Of a DNA stretch of 13,749 bases, positions 1-6,954 are shown piece by piece (positions within the stretch are counted from its first letter, which is position 1; every line of letters starts with the position of its first letter). A program made the translations under genes and the position numbers. The DNA lies in the NCBI RefSeq assembly GCF_949287625.1, contig NZ_CASEGO010000108.1, positions 1 through 13,749 of the forward strand, read 5' to 3'. Below the pieces are notes generated by a model that searched no databases, was not told the DNA's origin, and saw nothing but the letters and a program-made list of their open reading frames with translations. Source of the stretch: an uncultured Brachyspira sp. (GTDB taxonomy: Bacteria > Spirochaetota > Brachyspiria > Brachyspirales > Brachyspiraceae).

Positions 1-292
1 CAGAGATTACCATACGTTTAATACATATCTTTAAAATATAAAGTTCTAGTAATTGCGTTTTTCGCGAAGCGTGCCTTTGGCAAAAACTTTTTTGTGCGGT
101 AAAAAAGTTGATAATTCTATATAATGTACATCAGTTGACAAAATGAAATCGTTCCAGTATATACTAAAAATTTTTAAAAATCCTCCCCTACTCTAGTGTT
201 AAACTTATATTATTGATATTTAGAGTATTCTAATATATAATCAAAACCCATAATATATAAAGGCATATAAAAATAATTAAGGATTAATAACT
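1..292. other. Upstream non-coding region with an interspersed-type hairpin
   Basis: I see no coding sequence here. The segment holds a perfect 9-bp inverted repeat at 85-93/101-109 (AACTTTTTT, loop GTGCGGT, AAAAAAGTT), preceded by a short GCC-TTT-GGC foldback near 73-81. It also holds the candidate promoter and ribosome binding site of the following gene. The hairpin could be the end of a transcription unit lying left of the window, but its G+C-poor stem and the lack of a clean trailing T run make that uncertain. Confidence 0.4.
135..165 (+). promoter_or_regulatory. Candidate sigma70 promoter for the phosphatase operon
   Basis: TTGACA at 135-140 is followed after 17 bp by TATATA (158-163), or after 19 bp by TATACT (160-165). 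This would give a leader of roughly 120 nt before the ATG at 293. The -35 box is consensus and the -10 is acceptable, but in such AT-rich DNA -10-like boxes are common, so this is a moderate call. Confidence 0.45.
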
Positions 293-1033
293 ATGAATAT
301 TTTCACTTTTACAAAAAAAGGTTCTAATACAAAAATAAATACTGATACTATTCTTTTTAATAGCGAATCTGTATCAGGACATCCTATTCTTATTAATGAG
401 CAGTTAAACTATTCTCATTTTATAAACAATATAAGCGGAACGGCTGTTTCACTTATAGCTGACGGACTTGGAGATACATTTGCTTCAAAATTGGCTATAG
501 ATATATATAATGAAAATTTTCTGGATTTGATTGAGCTTGTTGGAGAGCAGGAAGTATTTAATTGGATAGTTCATAATTTTGTAAAATTAGAGGTTGTAGC
601 TTCTAGGGATTCATCAGATGACAAAGAAAAATCTATGGCTGGAGCTTCTATTGCTGGAGTTTTATATCATAAATTTGTAGGTGCTTTTGTTTTTAATGCA
701 GGAGATTCTAAAGTTTTTGCTGTAAATAAAAACAGAGCTATTCAAGTAACTAGAGACCATATAAGCGGAAATGCTTTGGAGAATTGTGCCTGTGCAGGAG
801 GCGGACATTATATTACTGTTGAAGGGGCTAGAAGAAATCAGAATTATAATTATTTTATAGCTTCTAATTCTATGATTGAGCTTTTATCAAATAAATATAA
901 AAATGCTGAAGAAGCAGTTATTGATATAATGCTTTCTTTAAATACTGAAGAGGCTTTAGGTAAAATAAATAAAATTACTGAAAACGCTAATGATAATGTA
1001 AGTGCTTTAGGATTATTTAATATTTTTGAATAA
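293..1033 (+). CDS. PP2C-like serine/threonine protein phosphatase
   Basis: Likely a cytoplasmic metal-dependent (Mg/Mn) protein phosphatase of the PP2C superfamily, which removes phosphate from Ser/Thr residues. Landmarks visible in order: an N-terminal K-x-N-x-D segment (residues 14-18) in place of the usual R-x-x-N-E-D; the metal-binding D57-G58 within SLIADGLGD; the glycine/alanine-rich strand MAGASIAGV leading to A136-G137-D138-S139; and the C-terminal metal site D234-N235. At 246 residues it matches a single catalytic domain with no membrane or sensor domain. The start is supported by AAGGA at 279-283, nine bases upstream. It heads a run of four same-strand genes with short gaps. The substrate is unknown and no partner kinase is in the window. 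The weakened first motif leaves open whether all metal ligands are kept. Confidence 0.82.
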   Translation: MNIFTFTKKGSNTKINTDTILFNSESVSGHPILINEQLNYSHFINNISGTAVSLIADGLGDTFASKLAIDIYNENFLDLIELVGEQEVFNWIVHNFVKLEVVASRDSSDDKEKSMAGASIAGVLYHKFVGAFVFNAGDSKVFAVNKNRAIQVTRDHISGNALENCACAGGGHYITVEGARRNQNYNYFIASNSMIELLSNKYKNAEEAVIDIMLSLNTEEALGKINKITENANDNVSALGLFNIFE

Positions 1034-1073
1034 TTTTATAAATGTTTCTAAAATCTTTACATAAAATATATTT

Positions 1074-1574
1074 ATGGACTTACTTATGAAAAAAGGTGCT
1101 GTAAGAACTATACCGATAATGTTATTATTAAATATCGTTACTTGCGGCTGGTATTATATTTATTGGATATATCAGACTTCATCTGAAATAAAAAATTTTA
1201 TTGAAAGAGAAGATTTGAATCCTGCATTGGAAATAATATTAGGTATAGTTACAGGAGGACTTTATTTTAAGTATTGGTATTATAAATATGGAAAAATTGT
1301 TTATAAAGAAATGCCTTTAAAAGTTGGTATGAATAATACTGAAGATAAAACAATGGTTCTTGTGCTTATTGATATTGCAGTTGCTGTTATTTATTTCTTT
1401 AATATGTTCTTTAACATTCTTATTTTGATATTAAAATTAATAAGCTCTCCTGCAAAAGCAGAAGATTTAATTATGCTTTTTACTCTTTTTCCTACCGGAT
1501 TAATTTTTATAGTAAATATTTCTTCGCTTATAATGCAGGATAAACTTAATAATATTTGGAATAAAGTTCAGTAA
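1074..1574 (+). CDS. DUF4234-type integral membrane protein
   Basis: A 166-residue membrane protein of unknown function. It opens with a short basic stretch (MKKGAVRT), followed by a hydrophobic segment ending in TCGWYYIYWIYQ. A second segment is of the same kind (LGIVTGGLYFKYWYYKYG, about residues 56-73), and two more hydrophobic helices follow in the second half. The TCG-x-Y-x-x-YW-x-Y-Q-TSSEI pattern and the C-terminal I-M-Q-D-K-L-N-x-x-W are what I associate with DUF4234 proteins. The ATG at 1074 has no evident Shine-Dalgarno sequence. A second ATG at 1086 gives a protein beginning MKKGAVRT, which looks like a more typical family start, so the true start is uncertain. It lies 40 bp after the phosphatase gene, which suggests co-transcription. 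Confidence 0.7.
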   Translation: MDLLMKKGAVRTIPIMLLLNIVTCGWYYIYWIYQTSSEIKNFIEREDLNPALEIILGIVTGGLYFKYWYYKYGKIVYKEMPLKVGMNNTEDKTMVLVLIDIAVAVIYFFNMFFNILILILKLISSPAKAEDLIMLFTLFPTGLIFIVNISSLIMQDKLNNIWNKVQ

Positions 1575-1649
1575 TTTGTTATAATATTATTTGTTATTGC
1601 CCTACCCTATTATATTTAATATTATTAATAATTATTGGTTTTATTAATT

Positions 1650-1883
1650 ATGAAGTATGATGAGATTATAAAAAAGTTTCCATATTTGTTTGCAATATTA
1701 GCGGGCATTTTATTTATTTTAGCTGCTGTTTTTAAATGGAGTTTTCTTTTAAACAATAATAGTTCAAATTTTATGATGAATATACATGAGATGTTTGGAG
1801 AGATTGGGGTTAGAATAATTACATTTATTTTGGGTCTTGTGATAATAATATGCTCCATAATAATTTGGGTAATAAGAAAATAA
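1650..1883 (+). CDS. Small two-helix membrane protein resembling Imm17 immunity proteins
   Basis: A 77-residue protein with two predicted transmembrane helices (about residues 12-30 and 56-75) separated by a polar loop with several Asn and Ser. The pattern is: hydrophobic helix with A-G-I-L-F-I-L-A-A, then K-W-S-F-L-L, a loop, then G-x-x-G-V-R-I-I-x-x-x-L-G-L-x-I-I. This resembles the Imm17 family of small membrane immunity proteins found in polymorphic toxin systems. That is recognition from memory, not a database hit. I chose ATG at 1650; a TTG at 1635 would add five residues with no better ribosome site. No toxin gene is adjacent, so a general membrane role cannot be excluded. It sits between the DUF4234 gene and the glycosylase-like gene (19 bp to the latter). 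Confidence 0.6.
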   Translation: MKYDEIIKKFPYLFAILAGILFILAAVFKWSFLLNNNSSNFMMNIHEMFGEIGVRIITFILGLVIIICSIIIWVIRK

Positions 1884-1902
1884 TTTTTGATGATTTTTAA
1901 TA

Positions 1903-2589
1903 ATGGATACAGAGAAACATTTATTTGATGATATTAACTTCTTTCCTTATAAAATGAGAGTTTTGATGCTAGGTACTTTTCCAGTTCCTAATTATTCCAA
2001 TATAGAAAGGTTTGAAAAATTAAGCAGCAAAGAAAAAGAAAATGCTTGGTATTATGCAAGTAAGAGGAGTGAGTTTTGGAAGATAATATCATACAGTTTT
2101 GACATTGATTATGATAATTTAGTTTCGTCAAAACAAAATAAGAAAAAACTTTTTGAAGAGAATAGGGTAGGTATAGCTGATGTTTTCTTAAAATGCAAAA
2201 GAAAAAATAAAGAAAGTGCCAGAGATACTGACTTAATAATACTTGAATACAATAATATATTAAGTGAAATAATAACAAATAAATATTTGGAAGTTATAAT
2301 ATTTACAAGCAGATTTACAGAGAAGCATTTTTTTAAGATACTTAAGAATAATAAAATAGATTATAATACAGAAGAGAGTAGGGGCGTTTATGATTATTAC
2401 AATAATGGAGCAAATGATAAAGGTATTACTATTGATATTATAAATTCATTAAGAGAGCGTTATTTATACATTAGTGATTCTAAAAAAATAAAACTTGCAA
2501 CAATCACATTAAAAATAAGTCCCATAAAGGGTGTAAGTTTATATTCAACAAAGAAAGAGCTTTACAAATATTATTTAACTAACAAATAG
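1903..2589 (+). CDS. Uracil-DNA glycosylase superfamily protein
   Basis: Probably a DNA base-excision glycosylase-fold protein of 228 residues. The evidence is an N-terminal motif L-M-L-G-T-F-P (residues 21-27), followed by W-Y-Y-A-S-K-R-S-E-F-W, then V-G-I-A-D-V (motif-like strand with conserved Asp), and a late I-S-P segment (around S206-P207). This order of G-x-x-P, Y-x-x-x-x-x-x-F-W and a C-terminal S-P loop is typical of the UDG superfamily, closest to the HDG/Mug-like branches that act on hypoxanthine or mismatched uracil. The catalytic residue cannot be assigned with confidence and the substrate is unknown. No strong Shine-Dalgarno sequence is visible before the ATG. It is the last gene of the four-gene plus-strand run. 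Confidence 0.65.
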   Translation: MDTEKHLFDDINFFPYKMRVLMLGTFPVPNYSNIERFEKLSSKEKENAWYYASKRSEFWKIISYSFDIDYDNLVSSKQNKKKLFEENRVGIADVFLKCKRKNKESARDTDLIILEYNNILSEIITNKYLEVIIFTSRFTEKHFFKILKNNKIDYNTEESRGVYDYYNNGANDKGITIDIINSLRERYLYISDSKKIKLATITLKISPIKGVSLYSTKKELYKYYLTNK

Positions 2590-2643
2590 TTTTTTATCTT
2601 TCATTCTAAAATAATTTATAAAGTCGAAGTATAGGTTCTAAAA

Positions 2644-2817
2644 TCTGCATGCGAGCATTTATGAAAGTCTTAAATTTAAATCACGCTTTGGGCGGGCGTA
2701 CTAAAAAAATAATAGACTTATAGATTTAATTAATACTATAATATAAAAATAAAGCATTTAAATCTAAAAGGGTGGGGATTAAAGTAAAGTTAAAAAATTT
2801 ATTCTGGCTGCCCACCC
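2644..2817 (+). repeat. Structured intergenic repeat, copy A
   Basis: Copy A opens with TCTGCATGCG (2644-2653). It continues through a core beginning CTTAAATTTAAAT at 2669, then ACGCTTTGGGCGGGCG, CTTATAGATTTAAT and AAAAATAAAGC, to GGGTGGGG at 2770-2777. The 2669-2777 part aligns with 2942-3049 of copy B with one net single-base length difference and high identity in these blocks. It closes with a perfect 7-bp stem, GGGTGGG (2770-2776) with CCCACCC (2811-2817). A T run at 2823-2829 follows the stem after five bases, so this copy may also terminate plus-strand transcription. Confidence 0.75.
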
Positions 2818-2829
2818 AAGCATTTTTTT
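2770..2829 (+). terminator. Possible intrinsic terminator formed by repeat copy A
   Basis: A 7-bp all-Watson-Crick stem (GGGTGGG/CCCACCC) with a 34-nt loop is followed by AAGCA and seven T. It is correctly oriented to end transcription of the plus-strand run 293-2589. The long loop and the five-base offset of the T run lower confidence. Confidence 0.4.
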
Positions 2830-2920
2830 AATTTATAACATTCTTCAACGCACGTTAAATTGACTCTTATATAAAAAATAAATTAAATTTGTTAATCCAA
2901 TCTATATCTTAAAAATTAGC

Positions 2921-3080
2921 TCTGCGTGCGTTTGGGAAATCCTTAAATTTAAATTACGCTTTGGGCGGGTGCTCTTAAAGAAATATAGGCTTATAGATTT
3001 AATCAAAATCAATTAAAAAAATAAAGCTTTTAAATCTGAAAGGGCGGGGATTAGAAAAAATCTTTTATTCTAATCCCCGC
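2921..3080 (+). repeat. Structured intergenic repeat, copy B
   Basis: Copy B opens with TCTGCGTGCG (2921-2930), shares the core words CTTAAATTTAAAT (2942-2954), ACGCTTTGGGCGGGTG, CTTATAGATTTAAT, AAAAATAAAGC and AAAGGGCGGGGATTA. It ends with a perfect 13-bp stem at 3044-3056/3068-3080 (GCGGGGATTAGAA with TTCTAATCCCCGC). The equivalent stem in copy A has T-A where this has C-G (3045/3079), so pairing is kept while sequence changes. No T run follows on either strand, so it is not an obvious intrinsic terminator. Confidence 0.75.
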
Positions 3081-3116
3081 AATATAATAGCATAAATATT
3101 AAAAAGCTATAATTAT

Positions 3117-4769
3117 TTATTTAGAATCTTCTGATATATTTTTTTTATATAAAGATGATATTCTATCATAAAATTTAGGAGCAAGCAGAGCAAGTACGCA
3201 CATCACTATAAAACCTACTAATAAAGCAGCTATAGGACTTAAAGTAACACCGCCTACTACAACACCTACAAATGATGAAATAGCAACTAATCCAGCATAA
3301 GGAATTTGAGTTGCCACATGCTCAAGCAAAGGACAATTACTTCCAGTAGAAGAAAGTATAGTAGTATCAGATATAGGAGAACAGTGATCTCCAAAAACAG
3401 CCCCAGAAACAACAGAGCCTACACTTATAAGCAGAACATTAAGGAGAGCTTCTCCAGTATATCCGTTTCCAGCGGCAAGACCGTTGGCTATAGGTATAAC
3501 TATAGGAATAAGTATAGCAAAAGTACCCCAGCTTGTACCAGTAGAGAAAGCTATAACACAGCCAAGCAAATATCCTATAGCAGGAAGTATCCAAAGAGGG
3601 AAACCGCCTCCTTTTACAGCCTCAGAAAGAAAAGCTGCAAGACCAAGTCCGCCGTCTTCTGGGCTTGATTTTATAACACTTCCTATAGACCAAGCTAATG
3701 CAAGTACTACTAAAGCTGGAACCATTGACTTTATACCTTCTATTATAGAGTTACCAGCTGAACGTATATTTAATAATCTTCTAGCCATATAATATATGTA
3801 CATTATCATAATAGAAATAACTGCCCCATAAAATAAAGCCTTAGAAGCATCAGTATCTAAAAAAGCCTGATTTAGAGATATACTAGACATAGCAGCAGAA
3901 AAAGTGTTTATCCCATCTTTTCCTATTAATCCCATATATGTTGTAACTGGAAACATTACTATACATACTATAATAAGAACAACTATCGCTATAACCATAT
4001 CATACCATTTAGCAGTATCATTTGAAGAGCTTTCCAAATTACCAGGACAATCACCGTATAATTCTTCATCAAATAATTTTCCTTTTTGTGCATTATCTTC
4101 GCTTCTTTTCATAGGTCCGAAATCTTTAAACACTAAAGCCATAAGAACTACAAATGCCAAAGCCAAAAGCGGATAAACAGAATAAGGTATCATTTTTATA
4201 AAGAAAATAAATTCGCTTATATTTAAAGATTCAAAACCTTCGGAATCCCTAATATAGCTCATAACAGTAACAACCCAAGTGGATATAGGAGCAAGTATAC
4301 AAACAGGAGCAGCAGTTGAATCTAGTATATATGCTAGTTTAGCCCTTGAAATTTTATTCTGGTCGAAAGCAGGACGCATAACAGTACCTACTGATAAGCT
4401 GTTGAAATAGTCATCTATAAATATAATAAGACCAAAAAACCAAGTAAATATGAGTATGCTCTTTTTTGTTTTTAAATATTTACTTGCCCAAAGACCGAAA
4501 GCCTTAGTAGCACCAGTTTTTGAAAGCATGCTCACAAAGGCACCAAGCAAAGCACAAAATAAAAGTATGCGTATATTCCAAGCATCACCGCTCATCTCAG
4601 CAACTTTATCTGTGAATATTGTAATCGCTGTAAATATATTTCCATGTGCTATTATCAATGTTCCAGAAAGTATACCAAGTGTGAGAGAGATGATAACTTC
4701 TTTCGTGACCAAAGCAAGTATAATGGCCAAAAGAGGCGGTATAATACCTAACATACCATAATGTTCCAT
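3117..4769 (-). CDS. NhaC-family Na+/H+ antiporter
   Basis: A polytopic inner-membrane secondary transporter of the NhaC/ArsB-NhaD-type ion transporter group, expected to exchange Na+ for H+. The 550 residues show about a dozen hydrophobic segments. Family landmarks are the region around I118-D119-D120-Y-F-N-S with following A-P-V-C-I-L-A-P-I-S-T-W, and in the second half G-T-S-W-G-T-F and G460-D-H-C-S-P-I-S-D468-T-T. The length is normal for the larger NhaC proteins. The start is well supported by AGGAG eight bases before the ATG. Some family members carry lysine or other amino-acid substrates instead, so the substrate is inferred. It stands alone on the minus strand. A strong inverted repeat upstream (4853-4951) separates it from the lipoprotein genes. 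The symbol nhaC is plausible but several paralogue types exist. Confidence 0.88.
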   Translation of the reverse strand: MEHYGMLGIIPPLLAIILALVTKEVIISLTLGILSGTLIIAHGNIFTAITIFTDKVAEMSGDAWNIRILLFCALLGAFVSMLSKTGATKAFGLWASKYLKTKKSILIFTWFFGLIIFIDDYFNSLSVGTVMRPAFDQNKISRAKLAYILDSTAAPVCILAPISTWVVTVMSYIRDSEGFESLNISEFIFFIKMIPYSVYPLLALAFVVLMALVFKDFGPMKRSEDNAQKGKLFDEELYGDCPGNLESSSNDTAKWYDMVIAIVVLIIVCIVMFPVTTYMGLIGKDGINTFSAAMSSISLNQAFLDTDASKALFYGAVISIMIMYIYYMARRLLNIRSAGNSIIEGIKSMVPALVVLALAWSIGSVIKSSPEDGGLGLAAFLSEAVKGGGFPLWILPAIGYLLGCVIAFSTGTSWGTFAILIPIVIPIANGLAAGNGYTGEALLNVLLISVGSVVSGAVFGDHCSPISDTTILSSTGSNCPLLEHVATQIPYAGLVAISSFVGVVVGGVTLSPIAALLVGFIVMCVLALLAPKFYDRISSLYKKNISEDSK

Positions 4770-4852
4770 AAAGTTTACTCCTAATTAATATATACATTTT
4801 TTATAATTATGAAAATATTTTAATGATAAATATTAATGACAATAAAAAATAT

Positions 4853-4951
4853 AAAAAAAGCCCCCTTATTTTGGGAGGCAAAATTTTAAAAATTATTATA
4901 TATTGCAAAATATCAATAATTTAACACTCCCAAAGAGAGAGGGCTTTTTTT
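4853..4951. terminator. Bidirectional terminator-like inverted repeat (or MITE-like element)
   Basis: Two 25-base arms, 4853-4877 and 4927-4951, are inverted complements at 21 of 25 positions and surround a 49-nt AT-rich centre. Both outer ends are runs of seven A or T next to GCCC, so an RNA from either strand would give a GC-bearing stem ending in seven U. On the minus strand it lies after the lipoprotein genes and before nhaC. It could therefore end the former or act as an attenuator in the leader of the latter. The arm/loop geometry would also fit a small inverted-repeat mobile element, but no target duplication is evident. Confidence 0.6.
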
Positions 4952-5067
4952 AACTTTTTATGTAAAAAAGAATTATTCATTATAATATTCCAAAATTATT
5001 TCTTACTTTTAATAGTAAAGATAATTTTATATTAAAAATGCTGATTTGTCAATAGCATACATTTTAA

Positions 5068-5895
5068 TCAATTAAACTCATAATGAAGTGTATATCTTTC
5101 CATAATTGATTTGTCTCCAAAACACACTAATACTATATAATACTTCCTTCCAGCTTCAAAACTTGTATTTAATCTGTTAATTGATTTCTTTATGTAGTTA
5201 TAATTTTCGTCGAACAAAAGAATATCTATATCCTTTGAATATTCAAGTATTATATTAATAGAAGTATTTATATCAGTATCATTTTCTATTTTATAAATAT
5301 CTATATCTGTTATATCAGAGTTTTTTATATAAGGCTTTATATTCTCATCTATATCAAAATCATTATACAAAAAATATCCGTAAACTAATTCATTAGGATA
5401 ATTGATTATATTTGCCGTATTAATATTATTATTTGGCTCTATTTCATTAGAAGGGAAATAATCATTTTTTAACTCAAATCTTACATCATATTTACCCTCT
5501 TTATCAGAACTTAATTTAAGAAAATAACTGTCATCATAAAACATAAAATCTTTTAATTCAATAAAGCCTCTATAATTTTCAATATCTTTTGTATTAATAT
5601 TAATGACATCGCTGTTTGAAGATGACATCAAAGTTAAATTTATATCCAATTTGTTTGCATAAATAGATAAATCCATAACTGAGGCATTGGTGGGCTTTAT
5701 CTGGTAATAATCTATATCTTCATCACTTTGAAAACCAGCATTTATAGAAGTACTTGTGTCTATAAACTGCGAATATTCCAAACTATCATTAGGCTCTATT
5801 TCATCTCGATTTACAGAGATTATATTATTTTCTCTATTATTATTTCTGCATGAAATTATTATAAGTAATAATATTATTATCAATTTATATTTCAT
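5068..5895 (-). CDS. Lipoprotein with two PPC-like beta domains
   Basis: An exported lipoprotein of 275 residues. Residues 1-15 are a hydrophobic signal ending I-I-S before Cys16, a short lipobox, so the mature protein should be lipid-anchored. Two similar modules follow, each opening with E-I-E-P-N (residues 32-36 and 151-155) and later an acidic D-I-D-x-Y-x-I segment. This is characteristic of bacterial pre-peptidase C-terminal (PPC) type domains, which are beta-sandwiches often found attached to secreted enzymes; here no enzyme domain is present. AAGAG precedes the ATG. It lies 69 bp downstream of another lipoprotein gene on the same strand, probably co-transcribed. Ligand and function are unknown. 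Confidence 0.72.
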   Translation of the reverse strand: MKYKLIIILLLIIISCRNNNRENNIISVNRDEIEPNDSLEYSQFIDTSTSINAGFQSDEDIDYYQIKPTNASVMDLSIYANKLDINLTLMSSSNSDVININTKDIENYRGFIELKDFMFYDDSYFLKLSSDKEGKYDVRFELKNDYFPSNEIEPNNNINTANIINYPNELVYGYFLYNDFDIDENIKPYIKNSDITDIDIYKIENDTDINTSINIILEYSKDIDILLFDENYNYIKKSINRLNTSFEAGRKYYIVLVCFGDKSIMERYTLHYEFN

Positions 5896-5932
5896 TTAAT
5901 TCTCTTTTATTAATTATATAATTGAAAATATA

Positions 5933-5952
5933 CATTCCTTTATAAAAGAATG
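5933..5952 (-). other. Near-palindromic hairpin between the two lipoprotein genes
   Basis: The 20-bp sequence from CATTC to GAATG is symmetrical except at one pair and could form a weak hairpin in the mRNA linking the two lipoprotein genes. It has no G+C-rich core and no clean T run, so full termination is unlikely; an operator or processing site is equally possible. Confidence 0.3.
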
Positions 5953-5964
5953 CAAACTAATAAA

Positions 5965-6399
5965 TTATAAATTGGTACTGTCAGAAAGAAGTTTATAAAT
6001 CCAAGTATCCTCAGAATTATTTAGAGGAAGAGTATATTTCTTTCCGTCATAATCTGTAAATATTATTCTTTTTTTATTATAATCAATCATCATTTTACTA
6101 TTATCAATATTTAAATGCTGAGCACTGTTTGTATCTTTAATATCCTTTATATATTTAGCCTCTTCTATATATTTTATATTTTGACTGCCGTTTTTATTAT
6201 CTATTTGTCCAGATATATATGTTATATTATTAAATGATGTTTTATCTTCCCTTTTAAGCAGTATAAAAGTTAATGTTTCATTTGTTAATCTGTTTCCTTT
6301 AGCATCTTCATCGAATATTAAAATGCCTATATTATCATTTACGTATATATTGCAGCTTATTAAAATAAAAAATAGACTCAAATAAAAAATCTTTTTCAT
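5965..6399 (-). CDS. Small hypothetical lipoprotein
   Basis: A 144-residue protein that I cannot assign to a family. It begins with a lipoprotein signal, MKKIFYLSLFFILIS followed by Cys16, so it is probably anchored in a membrane facing the periplasm or surface. The mature part is mixed-charge, with several short beta-like stretches (for example NIGILIFDEDAKG and KRIIFTDYDGKKYTLPL) and no obvious catalytic motif. The start is strongly supported by AAGGTGA about eight bases before the ATG. It is the first gene of a likely two-gene lipoprotein operon transcribed away from the DIP1984-like gene. Confidence 0.68.
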   Translation of the reverse strand: MKKIFYLSLFFILISCNIYVNDNIGILIFDEDAKGNRLTNETLTFILLKREDKTSFNNITYISGQIDNKNGSQNIKYIEEAKYIKDIKDTNSAQHLNIDNSKMMIDYNKKRIIFTDYDGKKYTLPLNNSEDTWIYKLLSDSTNL

Positions 6400-6423
6400 A
6401 ATAGATCACCTTAAAAATTATTA

Positions 6424-6451
6424 TTGACTAGAATAACTTTTCTATTATACT
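6424..6451 (+). promoter_or_regulatory. Promoter of the DIP1984-like gene
   Basis: TTGACT (6424-6429), 16 bp, TATACT (6446-6451), about 50 bp before the ATG at 6502. It overlaps the promoter proposed for the divergent lipoprotein gene. Confidence 0.5.
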
Positions 6452-6472
6452 TTTATATATAATATTATACAA
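6444..6472 (-). promoter_or_regulatory. Divergent promoter of the lipoprotein genes
   Basis: On the minus strand TTGTAT (6472-6467), 17 bp, TATAAT (6449-6444), about 45 bp before the ATG at 6399. Its -10 box lies on the same base pairs as the -10 of the plus-strand promoter. Confidence 0.45.
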
Positions 6473-6501
6473 TTAAAAAAAATAAATAGACAGGAGATAT
6501 T

Positions 6502-6954
6502 ATGAAATTAGGAGAGGCTTTATTAAAAAAAGATGAATATATTAAGAGGCAGGAAAATATTAAAAAGAGGATAAAAAGCAATGTTGTACTAAGAGATGAT
6601 AATGAAAACAATGAAAATCCTAATGATCTAATAAAAGAATATATTGATATAAATAATGAACTTTCAGATTTAATTGTAAAAATAGATAGTAAAGAACATG
6701 AAACAAAACTTGATATAGGAATATCTATTGCTGATGCTATCAATATAAGAGATAAATTAGAAAGAGAATTAGATATTTATAAAACTGTTTTAAAAGAGCT
6801 TAACAGCAAAGATTATAGAAATGCTAAAAATGAAATAAAGATGAAAGTTTTAGTTAATGTAAAAGAGATTCAGGCAGAAGCTGATAAACTTTCAAAGGCA
6901 TATAGTGATATAGATGTTATTATTCAGTCGGCTAATTGGAATACTGACTTATAA
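6502..6954 (+). CDS. DIP1984/septicolysin-like family protein
   Basis: A 150-residue soluble, largely helical and charged protein. It matches the pattern I know for the DIP1984 (also called septicolysin) family: an N-terminal M-K-L-G-E-A-L-L-K-K; a Leu/Ile-rich coiled-coil region with I-N-N-E-L-S-D-L-I-V-K-I; the block T-K-L-D-I-G-I-S-I-A-D-A-I-x-x-R-D; and a closing D-V-I-I-Q-S-A-N-W-N-T-D-L, very close to the usual I-Q-x-A-N-W-x-T-x-L ending. Length is normal for the family. The molecular role is unknown; the septicolysin name should not be taken as proof of haemolytic activity. A GGAG-type site (CAGGAGAT) precedes the start. It is a single gene divergent from the lipoprotein operon and immediately left of the restriction-modification module. 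Confidence 0.8.
   Translation: MKLGEALLKKDEYIKRQENIKKRIKSNVVLRDDNENNENPNDLIKEYIDINNELSDLIVKIDSKEHETKLDIGISIADAINIRDKLERELDIYKTVLKELNSKDYRNAKNEIKMKVLVNVKEIQAEADKLSKAYSDIDVIIQSANWNTDL

Larger units (their letters stand above)
2590..3116. other. Convergent intergenic region with two structured repeats
   Basis: A 527-bp gap between the plus-strand glycosylase-like gene and the minus-strand nhaC-like gene. I find no credible coding sequence. It is occupied by two related copies of a structured element (annotated separately), joined by an AT-rich spacer that contains an ACGCACG word at 2848-2854. Confidence 0.8.

Noticed and set aside
1635..1649. TTG start giving an 82-residue version of the small membrane protein
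   Set aside because: ATG at 1650 yields a typical family-like N-terminus and the extra residues add nothing recognisable.
3044..3080. Copy B hairpin as the nhaC terminator
   Set aside because: The 13-bp stem is strong, but on the minus strand it is followed by CCTTTCAG rather than a T run; a Rho-dependent or structural role remains possible.
3306..4761. Several long open frames on the plus strand opposite the antiporter gene
   Set aside because: They are antisense shadows of a strongly recognisable NhaC-family gene, have no ribosome sites and low-complexity compositions.
4606..4797. Minus-strand open frame overlapping the antiporter start
   Set aside because: Out-of-frame shadow; the antiporter has a good Shine-Dalgarno sequence and family motifs.
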